Below are positions 43,905-52,951 of a DNA stretch of 64,000 nucleotides, piece by piece. The translations under genes and the position numbers were made by a program. Position 1 is the stretch's first letter; every line of letters starts with the position of its first letter. The DNA is taken from positions 186,001 to 250,000 of the forward strand of contig NZ_FNET01000008.1 of NCBI RefSeq assembly GCF_900100275.1. The letters are read 5' to 3'. The DNA is from Lentzea albidocapillata subsp. violacea. GTDB taxonomy: Bacteria; Actinomycetota; Actinomycetes; Mycobacteriales; Pseudonocardiaceae. Below the pieces are notes generated by a model, which made no database searches, was not told where the DNA came from, and saw only the letters and a program-made list of their open reading frames with translations.

Positions 43905-45449
43905 ATGGTGGTGGTCCTCCTGCACACCACCAAGTTCGAGCTGCCTCCCGATCAATGGGTGACCCGCTTGGCGCGGCTACACAACAGGCAATTGCCGGAG
44001 CTGGAGTTGCTAGACGCCTACTATGAAGGCGAACAGCCGCTGTCCTACATGCACCCCGAGCTGTTGCGGCGCTTGGACTCCCGCCTGCGCTCCGTCGTCA
44101 TCAACTGGCCCCAATTGATCGTGGACAGCCTGGACGAACGCCTGGACGTAACCGGGTTCCGGCTCGGCGGCGAGGCGGCGGCCGATCGGGAGCTGTGGCA
44201 CATCTGGCAGGCCAACCGGTTGGACCTGCATTCCGAGCAGGCGCATGTGGACGCGCTCGCGCTCGGCCGCTCCTACGCCATCGTCGGCAGCAACGAGAAG
44301 AACCCATCCACCCCGCTGGTGACGGTCGAGTCCCCGCTGGAGGTCCACGTTGACCTGGACCCGCGCACGCGCGAGGTCCGGGCCGCGCTGAAACGGCAGT
44401 ACGAGGAGGACGGCGACGGCTACACCGAGGCCTACGCCACGCTCTACCTGCCCAATGAAACCGTCTGGTACAGCAGCGACAACGGCGGCGGCACCTGGTC
44501 GGAGATCGACCGCGACGAGCACGGCATGGGCACCGTGCCGGTGGTGCCGGTCATCAACCGGCCGCGCATCCGGCGACGTCGCACCGCGCCTCCGCGGCTC
44601 GGTCGCTCGGAGCTGATCAGCGTTCTCCCGCTGTCCGACGCGGCCTGCAAGATCGCCACGGACATGATGATCAGCGCCGAGTACCACGCGATGCCGCGCC
44701 GGTACGCACTCGGCTTCGACAAAGACGACTTCGTTGACGCGCAAGGGCGTCAGCTCACGCCGTGGGAGTCCGTGGCCGGTGTGCTGTGGGCGTCCCCGAA
44801 GTCGCCCAAGGAAGACGGCGTTGCGGTCGGCCAGTTCCCCGAAGCGAACCTCTCGAACTTCCACGACACGCTCAACACCCTGGCGCGCGTGGTGTCGTCG
44901 CTGTCCGGCCTGCCGCCGCACTACCTCGGCTACGCGACCGAGAACCCCGCGTCAGCGGACGGTATCCGCTCGTCGGAGTCGCGGCACATCAAGCGCGCGG
45001 AACGCCGACAGCGCACGTTCGGCGACTCGTGGGAACAGATCATGCGCATCGTGCTGATGGTGCGCGACGGCCGCATTCCCGCCGAAGCACTGCGGATGGA
45101 ATCGCAGTGGGCCGACGCCGCCACACCCACGTTCGCCGCGCAGGCCGACGCCGCCGTCAAGCTGTACTCGGCGGACAGGCTGCTGCCGCGCCGCTTCGCT
45201 CGCCGGTCGCTCGGCTACTCCGACACCGACATCCGGGACATGGAAGCCGAGGACGCCGAGGCGTACTCGCGTGTCGCGGGTGGCGACCAGGCCGCCGAGT
45301 TCGGCCCGAAGCCCGTTCCCGAGCCACGCCGGCCGGAGCCTGCGGCCCCGTCGTTGTCGTCGCCGCGTCGTCCGGTCGGGCGGCTCGGCGGCCAGGTCCT
45401 CCCGCCACCCGCCGTGCAGTTCGAGGAGCCGGTCCTCGCCAGGAGGTAG
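43905..45449 (+). CDS. Portal protein (SPP1 gp6-like)
   Basis: 514 residues, beta/alpha portal fold: WVTRLARLHNRQLPELELLD, then AYYEGEQPL near the N-terminus, and VVINWPQLIVDSLDERLDV, DMMISAEYHAMPRRYALG and the clip/crown region with ESRHIKRAERRQRTFGDSWE. It forms the dodecameric DNA gate at the capsid vertex. The exact start is unsure: ATG 43905 is taken, with an earlier frame to 43857. Confidence 0.9.
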   Translation: MVVVLLHTTKFELPPDQWVTRLARLHNRQLPELELLDAYYEGEQPLSYMHPELLRRLDSRLRSVVINWPQLIVDSLDERLDVTGFRLGGEAAADRELWHIWQANRLDLHSEQAHVDALALGRSYAIVGSNEKNPSTPLVTVESPLEVHVDLDPRTREVRAALKRQYEEDGDGYTEAYATLYLPNETVWYSSDNGGGTWSEIDRDEHGMGTVPVVPVINRPRIRRRRTAPPRLGRSELISVLPLSDAACKIATDMMISAEYHAMPRRYALGFDKDDFVDAQGRQLTPWESVAGVLWASPKSPKEDGVAVGQFPEANLSNFHDTLNTLARVVSSLSGLPPHYLGYATENPASADGIRSSESRHIKRAERRQRTFGDSWEQIMRIVLMVRDGRIPAEALRMESQWADAATPTFAAQADAAVKLYSADRLLPRRFARRSLGYSDTDIRDMEAEDAEAYSRVAGGDQAAEFGPKPVPEPRRPEPAAPSLSSPRRPVGRLGGQVLPPPAVQFEEPVLARR

Positions 45450-45501
45450 CCGCTGGCCGTAGTTGGCCTGGCATGACTACGACATCACCGACAGCTGCGC
45501 G

Positions 45502-46080
45502 CTACTCGTCCTTGCCCTGACGTACCTGAGCCTCAATCCAGCGAAGTTGCGCCTCCATGCCCACGGCATGGGGAAGGGCGTCGAAGATCCATGAGTTGAT
45601 CTGGACGAGGGTGTACATAATGCCCCTTGCCGTGTCGATCAGTTCGTTCAAGGTGATCGGCTGAAACGACAGATCCTTGGTGCCGCGCTTACTACGCATC
45701 AACTCAGTCTGGCCATCGAGTCCACCGGCCCATACATCATGGACGAAGCGGTTGCGCCGCTCAGACAGTCGCTTGAGTTCGCCGAGCAGGTCAAGGATCT
45801 TGGTCTTGCCCTCCGTCGTGAGATCCAGCCTGACTTCGATTAGTGCTCGACAATCCGTGATCAACTGATTCGTCATCTGCCCGGCAGCAATCACTGCGGC
45901 GTAGGGGCTACCGACCAGTGCGCAGTACAGCGTTCGAAGCTCGTGGTCAGCCTGGGAGGCCGCGCGCACAACAGCACCCAGGCCGACCAACATGCGCGCA
46001 TCTTCGTCAAGATCGGGCCCGTTCAGTTGGATTCCCATCGGGACCTCGATGGTTGGCCAGTACGGCCGCTCGTCACTCAT
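45502..46080 (-). CDS. Reverse-strand HEPN-like protein
   Basis: 192 residues, all-helical. It contains ERRNRFVHDVW with Arg109-Asn110 and His114, the R-X4-H pattern (R followed by a polar residue) of HEPN ribonucleases, preceded by a long helix and followed by another, as in HEPN folds. It sits antisense between the portal and MuF genes. HEPN proteins serve in RNA-targeting toxins and abortive infection. The call rests on one motif plus helix pattern, so moderate. Confidence 0.6.
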   Translation of the reverse strand: MSDERPYWPTIEVPMGIQLNGPDLDEDARMLVGLGAVVRAASQADHELRTLYCALVGSPYAAVIAAGQMTNQLITDCRALIEVRLDLTTEGKTKILDLLGELKRLSERRNRFVHDVWAGGLDGQTELMRSKRGTKDLSFQPITLNELIDTARGIMYTLVQINSWIFDALPHAVGMEAQLRWIEAQVRQGKDE

Positions 46081-46167
46081 GCAGTCCAGTTTCGTTGAGA
46101 CGCAGGCCAACCGGGCACGACACACCGGTGCGCCGAGCCCGCCAATCCGTTCTGACGCCGTGATCCG

Positions 46168-47157
46168 ATGACGGTGGTGCCGTTGACCGCACCCATTACC
46201 GCTGTGGACGCCGAGTTCTACACCGCCCAGCAACGCATCGTCCGCACCACCGTCAACGAGGCACAGGCCGCCTGGCGGCAACTCGACAGCCCCGCGATCG
46301 ACTCGGCCACCGCCGCCGCTCTCCGTCTGCAGGTCGTCGCGACCGTGGAGGAGGCGCAGGCCGAGGCAGCCGCGTTGGCACCGCTGTACATCGCCGCCAC
46401 GCTCGCCGCGCTCGGCGCCGTGTCCAACCCGGTCGGCGCGCTCGTGTCCGCCATGTTCTCCGGGATCGCCGCCAACGGCCTGCCCTTGGCCGCCTTGGTG
46501 GACTTCGCGTTGCGCCGCTACCGGCTGGCGCTGCTCGCCGGCGTGCCCCCGTCCGAGGCGCACGCGCTCGGCCTGGCCAAGCTGCTGACCTACGTCAGCA
46601 CAGAGACCGCCGACGCCGGCCGCATCGCCCGCCACACGACCGCGATCCTCGAACCCGAGCTCGCCGGATACGAACGCGTCGTGACACTGCCCGCGTGCGG
46701 GCGCTGCATCCTGCTCGCCGGACGCCTCTACACCTTCTCCACCGGCTTCCTGCGGCATCCGCGCTGTGACTGCGACATGCGGCCCGTCACCCACGACCAG
46801 TGGCACGACGACCGGCCCGGCAACAACCCACGCGACCTGTTCGACTCCATGACCACCGAGCAGCAGAACAAGGCCTTCGGCGTCGGTGACGCCGAGGCGA
46901 TCCGGGCCGGTGCCGACATCTCGCGCGTGGTCAACGCCCGCCGGAAGAACGCCGTCTACGTCGCGGCCGGGCACGAGTACACCCACGACGCCACCACCGT
47001 GCGCGGTCATGGCCGTCAGCTCGGCGAGCTGGCCAAGCAAGGCGGCCAGTACAGCCGCTCCCGCGTACCGCGCCCGACCGCCGCCCAACTCGTCAACACC
47101 GTCCCCGACCGCGCCGAGCTGATCCGTCAGCTCCGCAGGTTCGGCTACCTGCGCTGA
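46168..47157 (+). CDS. MuF-like minor head protein
   Basis: 329 residues placed between portal and scaffold, as MuF/SPP1 gp7-type proteins are. It has a helical N-terminal half and then the family element CGRCILLAGRLYTFSTGFLR, continuing HPRCDCDMRPV, the conserved Cys/His-rich patch. A C-terminal extension follows. It is thought to enter the capsid with the DNA or to aid head assembly. Confidence 0.85.
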   Translation: MTVVPLTAPITAVDAEFYTAQQRIVRTTVNEAQAAWRQLDSPAIDSATAAALRLQVVATVEEAQAEAAALAPLYIAATLAALGAVSNPVGALVSAMFSGIAANGLPLAALVDFALRRYRLALLAGVPPSEAHALGLAKLLTYVSTETADAGRIARHTTAILEPELAGYERVVTLPACGRCILLAGRLYTFSTGFLRHPRCDCDMRPVTHDQWHDDRPGNNPRDLFDSMTTEQQNKAFGVGDAEAIRAGADISRVVNARRKNAVYVAAGHEYTHDATTVRGHGRQLGELAKQGGQYSRSRVPRPTAAQLVNTVPDRAELIRQLRRFGYLR

Positions 47158-47209
47158 CCTGAGGGTTTCCTGTTTCCTTCTCGCCCCGGAAAGGGGGTTT
47201 CTCCTCCCG

Positions 47210-47860
47210 TTGTCCCAGCCGACCAACTCACCCGCCACCCCTGCCGAGAACCCGCCCAACGCCCCCGCACAGGCCTCGGCCGCCCCGCCAGTCCAGCCAC
47301 CAGCCCCCGTCACCGAGCCGCCCGCCGACACGTCCACCCCGGACTACAAGGCGCTCTACGAGCAGGCACAGACGAAGCTGGCCAAGGCCGAGACCACGGC
47401 GCGGGAGCACCGCGACAAGGCCAAGCGGCTGGACGAGATCGAGGCCTCCCAGCAGAGCGAGACCGAACGCGCCACCGCCCGCGCCACGGCGATGGAACAG
47501 CAGTTCGCCACGATGCGCCGCACCGCCGTGGATGCGGAGATCCGCGCCGCCGCGACCGGCTGGGCCGACCCGTCTGACGCGCCGCGCTACCTCGACGACC
47601 GCGACCGCTACCTCACCGAGGACGGCACCGTCGACACCGCCGCCATCGCAGCGGACCTCGCCGCGGTCCTCACGCAGCGCCCGCACCTCGCCCGCGTCGA
47701 CGGCCCACGACGACCGGCTCCCGACCCGTCACAGGGCCAGCGCAACGGCCCGTCCGGTGTCGCGGAGCAGATCCGCGACGCCGAGGCCCGAGGCGACTGG
47801 GCAACGGCCATCTCCCTGAAGAACCAGCGGCTCGCCGCGATGGCGCGCGAGCAGCGCTGA
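47210..47860 (+). CDS. Capsid scaffolding protein
   Basis: 216 residues from TTG 47210. It has a disordered Pro/Ala-rich N-terminus, a long coiled coil (YKALYEQAQTKLAKAETTAR), then a helical C-terminus, directly before the capsid gene. This is the position and composition of DUF4355/SPP1-type scaffolds, which template the procapsid and leave before packaging. Confidence 0.82.
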   Translation: MSQPTNSPATPAENPPNAPAQASAAPPVQPPAPVTEPPADTSTPDYKALYEQAQTKLAKAETTAREHRDKAKRLDEIEASQQSETERATARATAMEQQFATMRRTAVDAEIRAAATGWADPSDAPRYLDDRDRYLTEDGTVDTAAIAADLAAVLTQRPHLARVDGPRRPAPDPSQGQRNGPSGVAEQIRDAEARGDWATAISLKNQRLAAMAREQR

Positions 47861-48053
47861 CCTGGCACAACTTCCCCTATTCACCGTGAATACTCGGCAC
47901 CGCCTGACGGCGACTCTCGCGCACACGCGCACGTAGGGACGGGCGGCCGAGAACACCCACAACCACATACTCGCGATGCCGCCCGCTCTCCTGCGCTGCG
48001 GCAGGTCCCCGGACGGTGGCACGCCGAGGAATCCCCTACACCCCAAGGATTCC

Positions 48054-49055
48054 ATGCCTGGCATTGCTGCCATCGCGAACACCTACAACAGTCCGAACTA
48101 CGTCGGCGAGCTCTTCGCCCTCACCCCCTCCGACACGCCGTTTCTGTCCAGCATCGGCGGCCTGACCGGCGGCAAGCGCGCGAACGGCGTCGTGCACACC
48201 TGGTCGGTGTACGACCTGCGCCCACCGGACGCCAACCGCCAGCGCCTCGAAGGCGGAGACGCCCCGGCCGCAGAGACCCGCGTCCGTGGCCAGGACCGCA
48301 ACGTCCTGGAAATCCACCAGGAAACGGTGGGCGTCTCCTACACCCGGCAGGCATCCCAGAACATGTTCGCCGGCACGGGCTCGGCGAACCCGAACGCCGC
48401 GAGCATCGGCGGCACGAACGCCGTCCTCAACGAGATGGACTGGCAGACCCGCCAGGCCCTCGTCCAGATCGGCCGTGACGTCGAACTCGGCTTCATCACG
48501 GGCAAGTTCCAGGAGCCCACCGACAACAGCACGGTGCGCAAGACGCGCGGCATCCTGGAGGCCACCAAGACCAACGTCATCACCAACGCCACCGCCAAGG
48601 CTTTGACCGAGGCGATTATCCTCGACCTGTTGCAGAAGGTCTGGGAGAACGGCGGCATCCAGGTCAGCGAGACCGCCACGTTGATGTGTGCTGCGTGGCA
48701 GAAGCGTCAGCTCACCAACGAGTTCGTCACGAAGAAGAATTATCAGGAGCAGAGCCGCAATGTCGGCGGCGTGTCCGTCTCCACGATCGAGACGGACTTC
48801 GGACGCCTCAACATCATGTTGAACCGCTACATGCCCGCCGACACCGTGCAAGTGGTCAGCCTCGACCAGTGCGCCCCCGTGCTCCTCGAAACGCCCGGCA
48901 AGGGCTTCCTGTTCTCCGAACCGTTGGCGCGCACCGGTTCCACCGACAAGGCGCAGATCTACGGAGAGATCAGCTTGGAGTACGGACCGGAGATCGCGCA
49001 CGGCAAGATCACCGGCCTGACCACCACGGCCCCGGCCGGAGGTGGTGGCGCATGA
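48054..49055 (+). CDS. Major capsid protein (SU10/DUF5309 type)
   Basis: 333 residues from ATG 48054 with AAGGAT upstream. It begins MPGIAAIANTYNSPNYVGEL, then FALTPSDTPFLSSIGG, and contains RKTRGILEATKTNVI and YFGRLNIMLNRYMP-like TDFGRLNIMLNRYMP. These are landmarks of the HK97-fold DUF5309 capsid family. It builds the icosahedral shell. Confidence 0.9.
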   Translation: MPGIAAIANTYNSPNYVGELFALTPSDTPFLSSIGGLTGGKRANGVVHTWSVYDLRPPDANRQRLEGGDAPAAETRVRGQDRNVLEIHQETVGVSYTRQASQNMFAGTGSANPNAASIGGTNAVLNEMDWQTRQALVQIGRDVELGFITGKFQEPTDNSTVRKTRGILEATKTNVITNATAKALTEAIILDLLQKVWENGGIQVSETATLMCAAWQKRQLTNEFVTKKNYQEQSRNVGGVSVSTIETDFGRLNIMLNRYMPADTVQVVSLDQCAPVLLETPGKGFLFSEPLARTGSTDKAQIYGEISLEYGPEIAHGKITGLTTTAPAGGGGA

Positions 49056-49234
49056 GGTTCACATCCAGCGTCTACAAGCAACTCGTCGTGCACGACCTCG
49101 GCGTCACCTTCGTCGACGGCGAGGCCGAGGTCACCGACAAGGCCACCGCCGACCTGCTGCGCGGACTGCCCGCAGAGCTTGGCGTGCGCGCGGTCGGCGG
49201 TCGCCCCCCGAGGGAATCGACCAACGAATCCTGA
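49052..49234 (+). CDS. Small head protein after the capsid gene
   Basis: 60 residues from ATG 49052 (ATGA overlap with the capsid stop). It has a beta-rich start (MRFTSSVYKQLVVHDLGVTF) and a charged tail. Its position fits a head-decoration or connector accessory protein. No family recognised. Confidence 0.6.
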   Translation: MRFTSSVYKQLVVHDLGVTFVDGEAEVTDKATADLLRGLPAELGVRAVGGRPPRESTNES

Positions 49235-49242
49235 ACAGCTCG

Positions 49243-49578
49243 TCACTTTCGGCGAAACAGCGCCTTCACCAGTTCAGCCAGATGGAGAAGGCCCTCGGTC
49301 TTCCCGGTTTTGCGCACGATGTACCAACCGAGCGCGAGCGCGACGAGACCGAGGATGCCGAAGGTGATCGCGGCGGCGGTCAACGAGTCAGCGAGTGCAG
49401 CAGGCACGACAACTCCGAAGGTCAGTCCGTCGGTCCCGATTCCGGCAGACGCTTCGGCGGTGTGGCCGCTCTTCTCGTTGGGGTGTTCGCCAGCGGGTAA
49501 CCGGGTCACTAGGACACCTATCGTGGCTACCGCCTCCGCGTTCTTCAGAGAACCAGACCCACCCCGTTGATCGGGCAA
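49243..49578 (-). CDS. Reverse-strand small membrane protein
   Basis: 111 residues antisense to the late operon. The C-terminal half has one or two membrane helices (SLTAAAITFGILGLVALALG, then WYIVRKTGKTEG) and a basic end FRRK. It fills exactly the gap between the small head gene and the first connector. A moron candidate; function unknown. The following 245 nt to 49823 contain no gene. Confidence 0.55.
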   Translation of the reverse strand: MPDQRGGSGSLKNAEAVATIGVLVTRLPAGEHPNEKSGHTAEASAGIGTDGLTFGVVVPAALADSLTAAAITFGILGLVALALGWYIVRKTGKTEGLLHLAELVKALFRRK

Positions 49579-49823
49579 CGGTAGGGCCTTTTCGCAGCTG
49601 AAGAACCGGTCGAACGAGGTTTGGTCACACTAACGGTCTCGTCCGTCTGGCTACGGCCTCGCGGCCATACAGCAGCCTCCACAACCGGGGATACTGCTGC
49701 GCGGACAAAGAGACTTGCCCCTACGGGCCTGTCTCTGCGCACCGCCCGAAAGCGATGCTTCCACGTCCAGCATACAGCCAGATCCGCCAGACCTCACCAA
49801 AGGCCGTTCCGAGGAGGTGGTTG

Positions 49824-50186
49824 ATGCCCTCGCCACCTCCAGAGGCGCTGGCCACCGTTGACGACGTCCAGGCCCGCACCGAGCAGGAGTTCACACCCGC
49901 CGAGCGCGCCCGCGTCACGATCCTGTGCACGGACGCCTCGGCGATGGCGCGCACCCTCGTTCCCTCGATGACCGACCCACCGCCCGCCACGGCGGTCGGG
50001 GTGGTCAGCGCCGCCGTCCTGCGCGCACTCGCAACCCCGCCCGAGGGGCTGAAGGACGAGGCGATCGGCGGGCACGCCCGCACGCTCGCCCACGATGGCG
50101 GCGGCCTGTACTTCACCGCCGATGAGCTGAAACTCCTGCGTCCACCCGTCCCGGTGCCGCGCGGGGCGTTCTCGATCTGGACGTAA
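49824..50186 (+). CDS. Head-tail connector (adaptor) protein
   Basis: 120 residues from ATG 49824 with GAGGAGGTGG upstream. It is helical (TVDDVQARTEQEFTPAERAR, then VGVVSAAVLRAL) with a C-terminal strand, typical in size and order for the gp15/gp6-type adaptor that docks on the portal. Confidence 0.75.
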   Translation: MPSPPPEALATVDDVQARTEQEFTPAERARVTILCTDASAMARTLVPSMTDPPPATAVGVVSAAVLRALATPPEGLKDEAIGGHARTLAHDGGGLYFTADELKLLRPPVPVPRGAFSIWT

Positions 50187-50373
50187 AGGCTGCCGTTGCC
50201 CAGGCCGTCACGCCGGCGGCGGCACCCCGCCACACCACGGCGGCGATCAGCGGCCACCACGCCGACTCGGTGACGGCGAGCAGCACATTGCCTACCGCGC
50301 AGGACAGCAACACGAGCACCGACACCACGAGCACCGCGCGTGCTCTACCGCTCGTCATATCCCGCCCGGTCAT
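50113..50373 (-). CDS. Reverse-strand two-helix membrane protein
   Basis: Up to 86 residues antisense; it could begin at ATG 50373 or 50358. It has two hydrophobic helices (ARAVLVVSVLVLLSCAVGNV and WWPLIAAVVWRGAAAGVTAW). It overlaps the connector gene end by 74 nt and otherwise fills the gap before the stopper gene. Plausible moron, but composition alone could also produce such a frame. Confidence 0.4.
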   Translation of the reverse strand: MTGRDMTSGRARAVLVVSVLVLLSCAVGNVLLAVTESAWWPLIAAVVWRGAAAGVTAWATAAFTSRSRTPRAAPGRVDAGVSAHRR

Positions 50374-50444
50374 GCATGTCCTCGCCTTCCCCCTGGTCCC
50401 CGTGCATCGCCCGCCGACCTGCGCTGTTACCGAAGGAGGTGAGG

Positions 50445-50774
50445 GTGCAGCTCCCTCACATCGTCACACTCGTTGACCCCTTGGAGGTCGAAGACCAATA
50501 CGGAAACCCCTCCCCCGCACAGGACTACGGCCCTGGCGCACCCCGTCGCGACGTGCGCGGCTACATGCAGCCCCACACCTCCACCGAACCGGTGGAGACC
50601 GGCCGCCAGCCCGTGATCACGCGCTGGCGGCTGTTCACCTACGACCAGGTCGGCCCGCGCGAGCAGGTCGAGTGGCGCGGCCGGACCTTCCGCGTCGACG
50701 GCACGCCGGAGATGTGGGAACCGGCGTTCGGCCGGACCCGGTTCTGGGTGCGGCTCGTGGAAGTGGAGGGCTGA
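50445..50774 (+). CDS. Head-tail stopper protein
   Basis: 109 residues from GTG 50445, after a near-perfect ribosome binding site GAAGGAGGTGAG. It is beta-barrel-like, with DPLEVEDQYGNPSPAQDYGP and VEWRGRTFRVDGTPEMWEPA, as in SPP1 gp16-type stoppers that close the head after packaging. Confidence 0.75.
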   Translation: MQLPHIVTLVDPLEVEDQYGNPSPAQDYGPGAPRRDVRGYMQPHTSTEPVETGRQPVITRWRLFTYDQVGPREQVEWRGRTFRVDGTPEMWEPAFGRTRFWVRLVEVEG

Positions 50775-50776
50775 CC

Positions 50777-51094
50777 ATGCGAGCGTTCACCGGCTTCCGC
50801 GTCGACCGTGACGGCGTCGCCGAAATCCTCCAGTCGCCTGAACTGGCCGCGCACCTCAAGGCCCTGGCCGAGGAGGTCGCGACCGGCGCCCGCTCGCAGG
50901 GGCACCGGGTCACCTCCGGCGACCTGCTGCCCGTCGACGTCCTGCACGACCCCGCACCCGATCGCGTCGCCTACACCGTGGCGGTCAAGCACCCGGCAGG
51001 GATGGGCATGGAGGCCAAGCACGGCGTCCTGACCCGCGCGGCCGAAGCGCTCGGCCTGGACGTGCACGGCATCGACACCCGCCGCGACACATGA
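50777..51094 (+). CDS. HK97 gp10-like tail-completion protein
   Basis: 105 residues, 2 nt after the stopper stop. The pattern LQSPELAAHLKALAEEVATG, then ARSQGHR, followed by VAYTVAVKHPAGMGMEAKHG is that of gp10-family minor proteins at the head-tail interface. Confidence 0.75.
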   Translation: MRAFTGFRVDRDGVAEILQSPELAAHLKALAEEVATGARSQGHRVTSGDLLPVDVLHDPAPDRVAYTVAVKHPAGMGMEAKHGVLTRAAEALGLDVHGIDTRRDT

Positions 51095-51516
51095 CCGGCC
51101 CGATTCCCGTCCCCGTCGACGCGGTGGAACTCGTCCTCGCGGTGCTGCGCCCGCTGCTGGCCGCCCGCCCCGAACCCGTCCTGTCCGGGCTGAAGGTCGG
51201 CACCGAGACCGGCCACGGCCAGCAGGGTGGGCCGCCGTCGCTGCCGTGGCTGCGCCTCACCGAGGAAGGCCACACCTGGCGGTGGCCCGCCGTGCAACGC
51301 GTCGTGATCCGGCTGACCTGCTGGCACCGCACCGACCACGACGCCAAGGCCGCGGCCGGTCTCGCCCTCGCCGTGCTGTGTTCCCTGCGCGGTACGCGCG
51401 GCGTTCTCGACGTCGAGCCGATCGTGGGTCCGATCGCCGCACCGGACCCGCACACCCGCAAGCCGCTCGCGACCGCCACGGCCGCTGTCCGTATCCGGAC
51501 ACCTGCCCGCCCCTGA
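51091..51516 (+). CDS. Tail terminator protein
   Basis: 141 residues from ATG 51091 (ATGA overlap). Alpha/beta protein of the size and position of phage tail terminators (lambda gpU/SPP1 gp17 class), just before the tail tube gene; PWLRLTEEGHTWRW and RVVIRLTCWHRTDHD are visible. The assignment comes largely from gene order. Confidence 0.7.
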   Translation: MTGPIPVPVDAVELVLAVLRPLLAARPEPVLSGLKVGTETGHGQQGGPPSLPWLRLTEEGHTWRWPAVQRVVIRLTCWHRTDHDAKAAAGLALAVLCSLRGTRGVLDVEPIVGPIAAPDPHTRKPLATATAAVRIRTPARP

Positions 51517-51610
51517 CTCGTCCGCTACGGAGGCCGCCGCCGTAACTCGAGACGATTCCCGCGAGTACGTACCGGGGGCCTCCTGCCCGCATCCCCGGAG
51601 GCACTCCCGC

Positions 51611-52228
51611 TTGAGCCTGCACCCGACCCTTGTCCGAGTCCCCGGAACCGGGGAACTGTCCCTCGCCCCACCCGGCGCACCCGAACCACCCGACGCCACC
51701 GCCGCACTGCCCGCCGCCTGGACCGGCCTCGGCCTGTCCACAGAAGACGGTGTGACGGTCAAGCGGACGATCGAGAAGTCCGGTACCACGCACTGGCAGC
51801 AGATCACCCCCGCGCGCTACATCTACACCTCCCAGGAACTTACGGTTGCCAGCGTGTTTCAGGAGTCCAAGGGCGCGGTGCTCGGCGTCTACTTCGGCGG
51901 CATGACTTTCGCCGAGGTCGGCACCGGCAGCAAGAAGTACCGGGCCGAGATCAGCTCTGTCCCCAAGGGTGATGAGCGCGCGTTGTGCGTGGACTGGACC
52001 GACCAGATCAGCGCCACCGAGATCTACCACCACCGGCTCTACGTGCCCCGCGTCGAGGTCTCCGAGACCGCCGACGCCCAGTGGACCCGCACCCAAGAAG
52101 CCCGCTGGGGCCTTACGTTCGCGGCGCTCTCGCCCGCCTCGGGGACCACGCTCGCGGTATGGCTGACCGATGACCCCGCCGTCCTGCTCGCGACTCCCAC
52201 AGTCACCGCGTCCAAGACCGTGAGCTGA
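51611..52228 (+). CDS. Major tail tube protein
   Basis: 205 residues from TTG 51611 after GGAGG. The sequence GLGLSTEDGVTVKRTIEKSG, then TTHWQQITPARYI, and a run of beta strands match actinophage tail-tube proteins. The next plus-strand genes are the tail assembly chaperone and the tape measure, as expected. Confidence 0.85.
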   Translation: MSLHPTLVRVPGTGELSLAPPGAPEPPDATAALPAAWTGLGLSTEDGVTVKRTIEKSGTTHWQQITPARYIYTSQELTVASVFQESKGAVLGVYFGGMTFAEVGTGSKKYRAEISSVPKGDERALCVDWTDQISATEIYHHRLYVPRVEVSETADAQWTRTQEARWGLTFAALSPASGTTLAVWLTDDPAVLLATPTVTASKTVS

Positions 52229-52251
52229 TCCGAAGCGGTCACGTGGACTCT

Positions 52252-52599
52252 CTACGTTCGCCGGGTCGGCAGATCCAGCTCAGTCGCCGCCATCACCACC
52301 AGCGGCTCCCATACCCGAAACAGGCGAATCATCGCTTCCTCTGTGTCCCCGCTGTGTGCGAACGCCACCGCGTCGCGCAGTTCCGCGACCAACTCCGGGT
52401 GCAGGCCACGCAACCAGGGCTCCACCGCAGTGATCAGGATCGCGGCACGGTCCCACGCGGTGAGCTCCGCCCGAGGCACGCAGTAGGGATCGGCATGGGG
52501 CGCGCACGCCTCATCGTTGATCAGCGCCGCCAGCACGTCACACACGGCGGTTTGCAGAACCCATGCCGCCGTGCACTCGTCTTCCAGCGGAGTTGCCAT
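52252..52599 (-). CDS. Reverse-strand small helical protein
   Basis: 115 residues antisense between the tail tube and tail chaperone genes. Mostly helical and acidic (ELVAELRDAVAFAHSGDTEE), with no membrane segment or known motif. Another moron candidate. Confidence 0.55.
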   Translation of the reverse strand: MATPLEDECTAAWVLQTAVCDVLAALINDEACAPHADPYCVPRAELTAWDRAAILITAVEPWLRGLHPELVAELRDAVAFAHSGDTEEAMIRLFRVWEPLVVMAATELDLPTRRT

Positions 52600-52675
52600 C
52601 TCCGCAGCCTAACGAGCCACCACGTGGCGGGCTGCGTGACGCGTCGTCTCACCATGACATTGAAGGAGATCACTT

Positions 52676-52951
52676 GTGAGCAACCGCCAACGCCGTGAGG
52701 CAAACGGCCAGCCCGCGACGGCGACCAGGTCAGCGGTGATATGGCGGGGCAAGCGGTTCGGCCTGCCCGCCCCACAGGACTACCCGCTCGACGCGATCGA
52801 GGCCGAGGAACAGGGCCACACCCTGACCGCCCTGCGGCTCATCCTCGGTGAGGACCAGTACTCCACGTTCCGGGAGCTGGCCAAGACCACAGGCGATGCG
52901 GACGACTTCAGCAAGGCGATCATGCGGGAGCTGGGGCGGGGAAACCGGTAG
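52676..52951 (+). CDS. Tail assembly chaperone, short product (G)
   Basis: 91 residues from GTG 52676. It contains RSAVIWRGKRFGLPAPQDYP and ILGEDQYSTFRELAKTTGDA, like the short product of siphovirus tail chaperones. It ends at TAG 52949, just after a slippery heptamer, and normally feeds a longer fusion product. Together they coat the tape measure during tail assembly. Confidence 0.88.
   Translation: MSNRQRREANGQPATATRSAVIWRGKRFGLPAPQDYPLDAIEAEEQGHTLTALRLILGEDQYSTFRELAKTTGDADDFSKAIMRELGRGNR
52939..52945 (+). promoter_or_regulatory. -1 programmed frameshift site GGGAAAC
   Basis: In the frame of the short chaperone the codons are CGG GGA AAC, so G GGA AAC is a canonical X XXY YYZ slippery heptamer. 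The short-product stop lies 3 nt later, and the -1 frame then stays open for 135 codons without a start of its own. Confidence 0.9.

Noticed and set aside
46081..47337. N-terminal part of a 611-residue minus-strand frame ending at 45502
   Set aside because: It is antisense to the MuF-like gene; only the last 192 codons from ATG 46080 look like a real protein.
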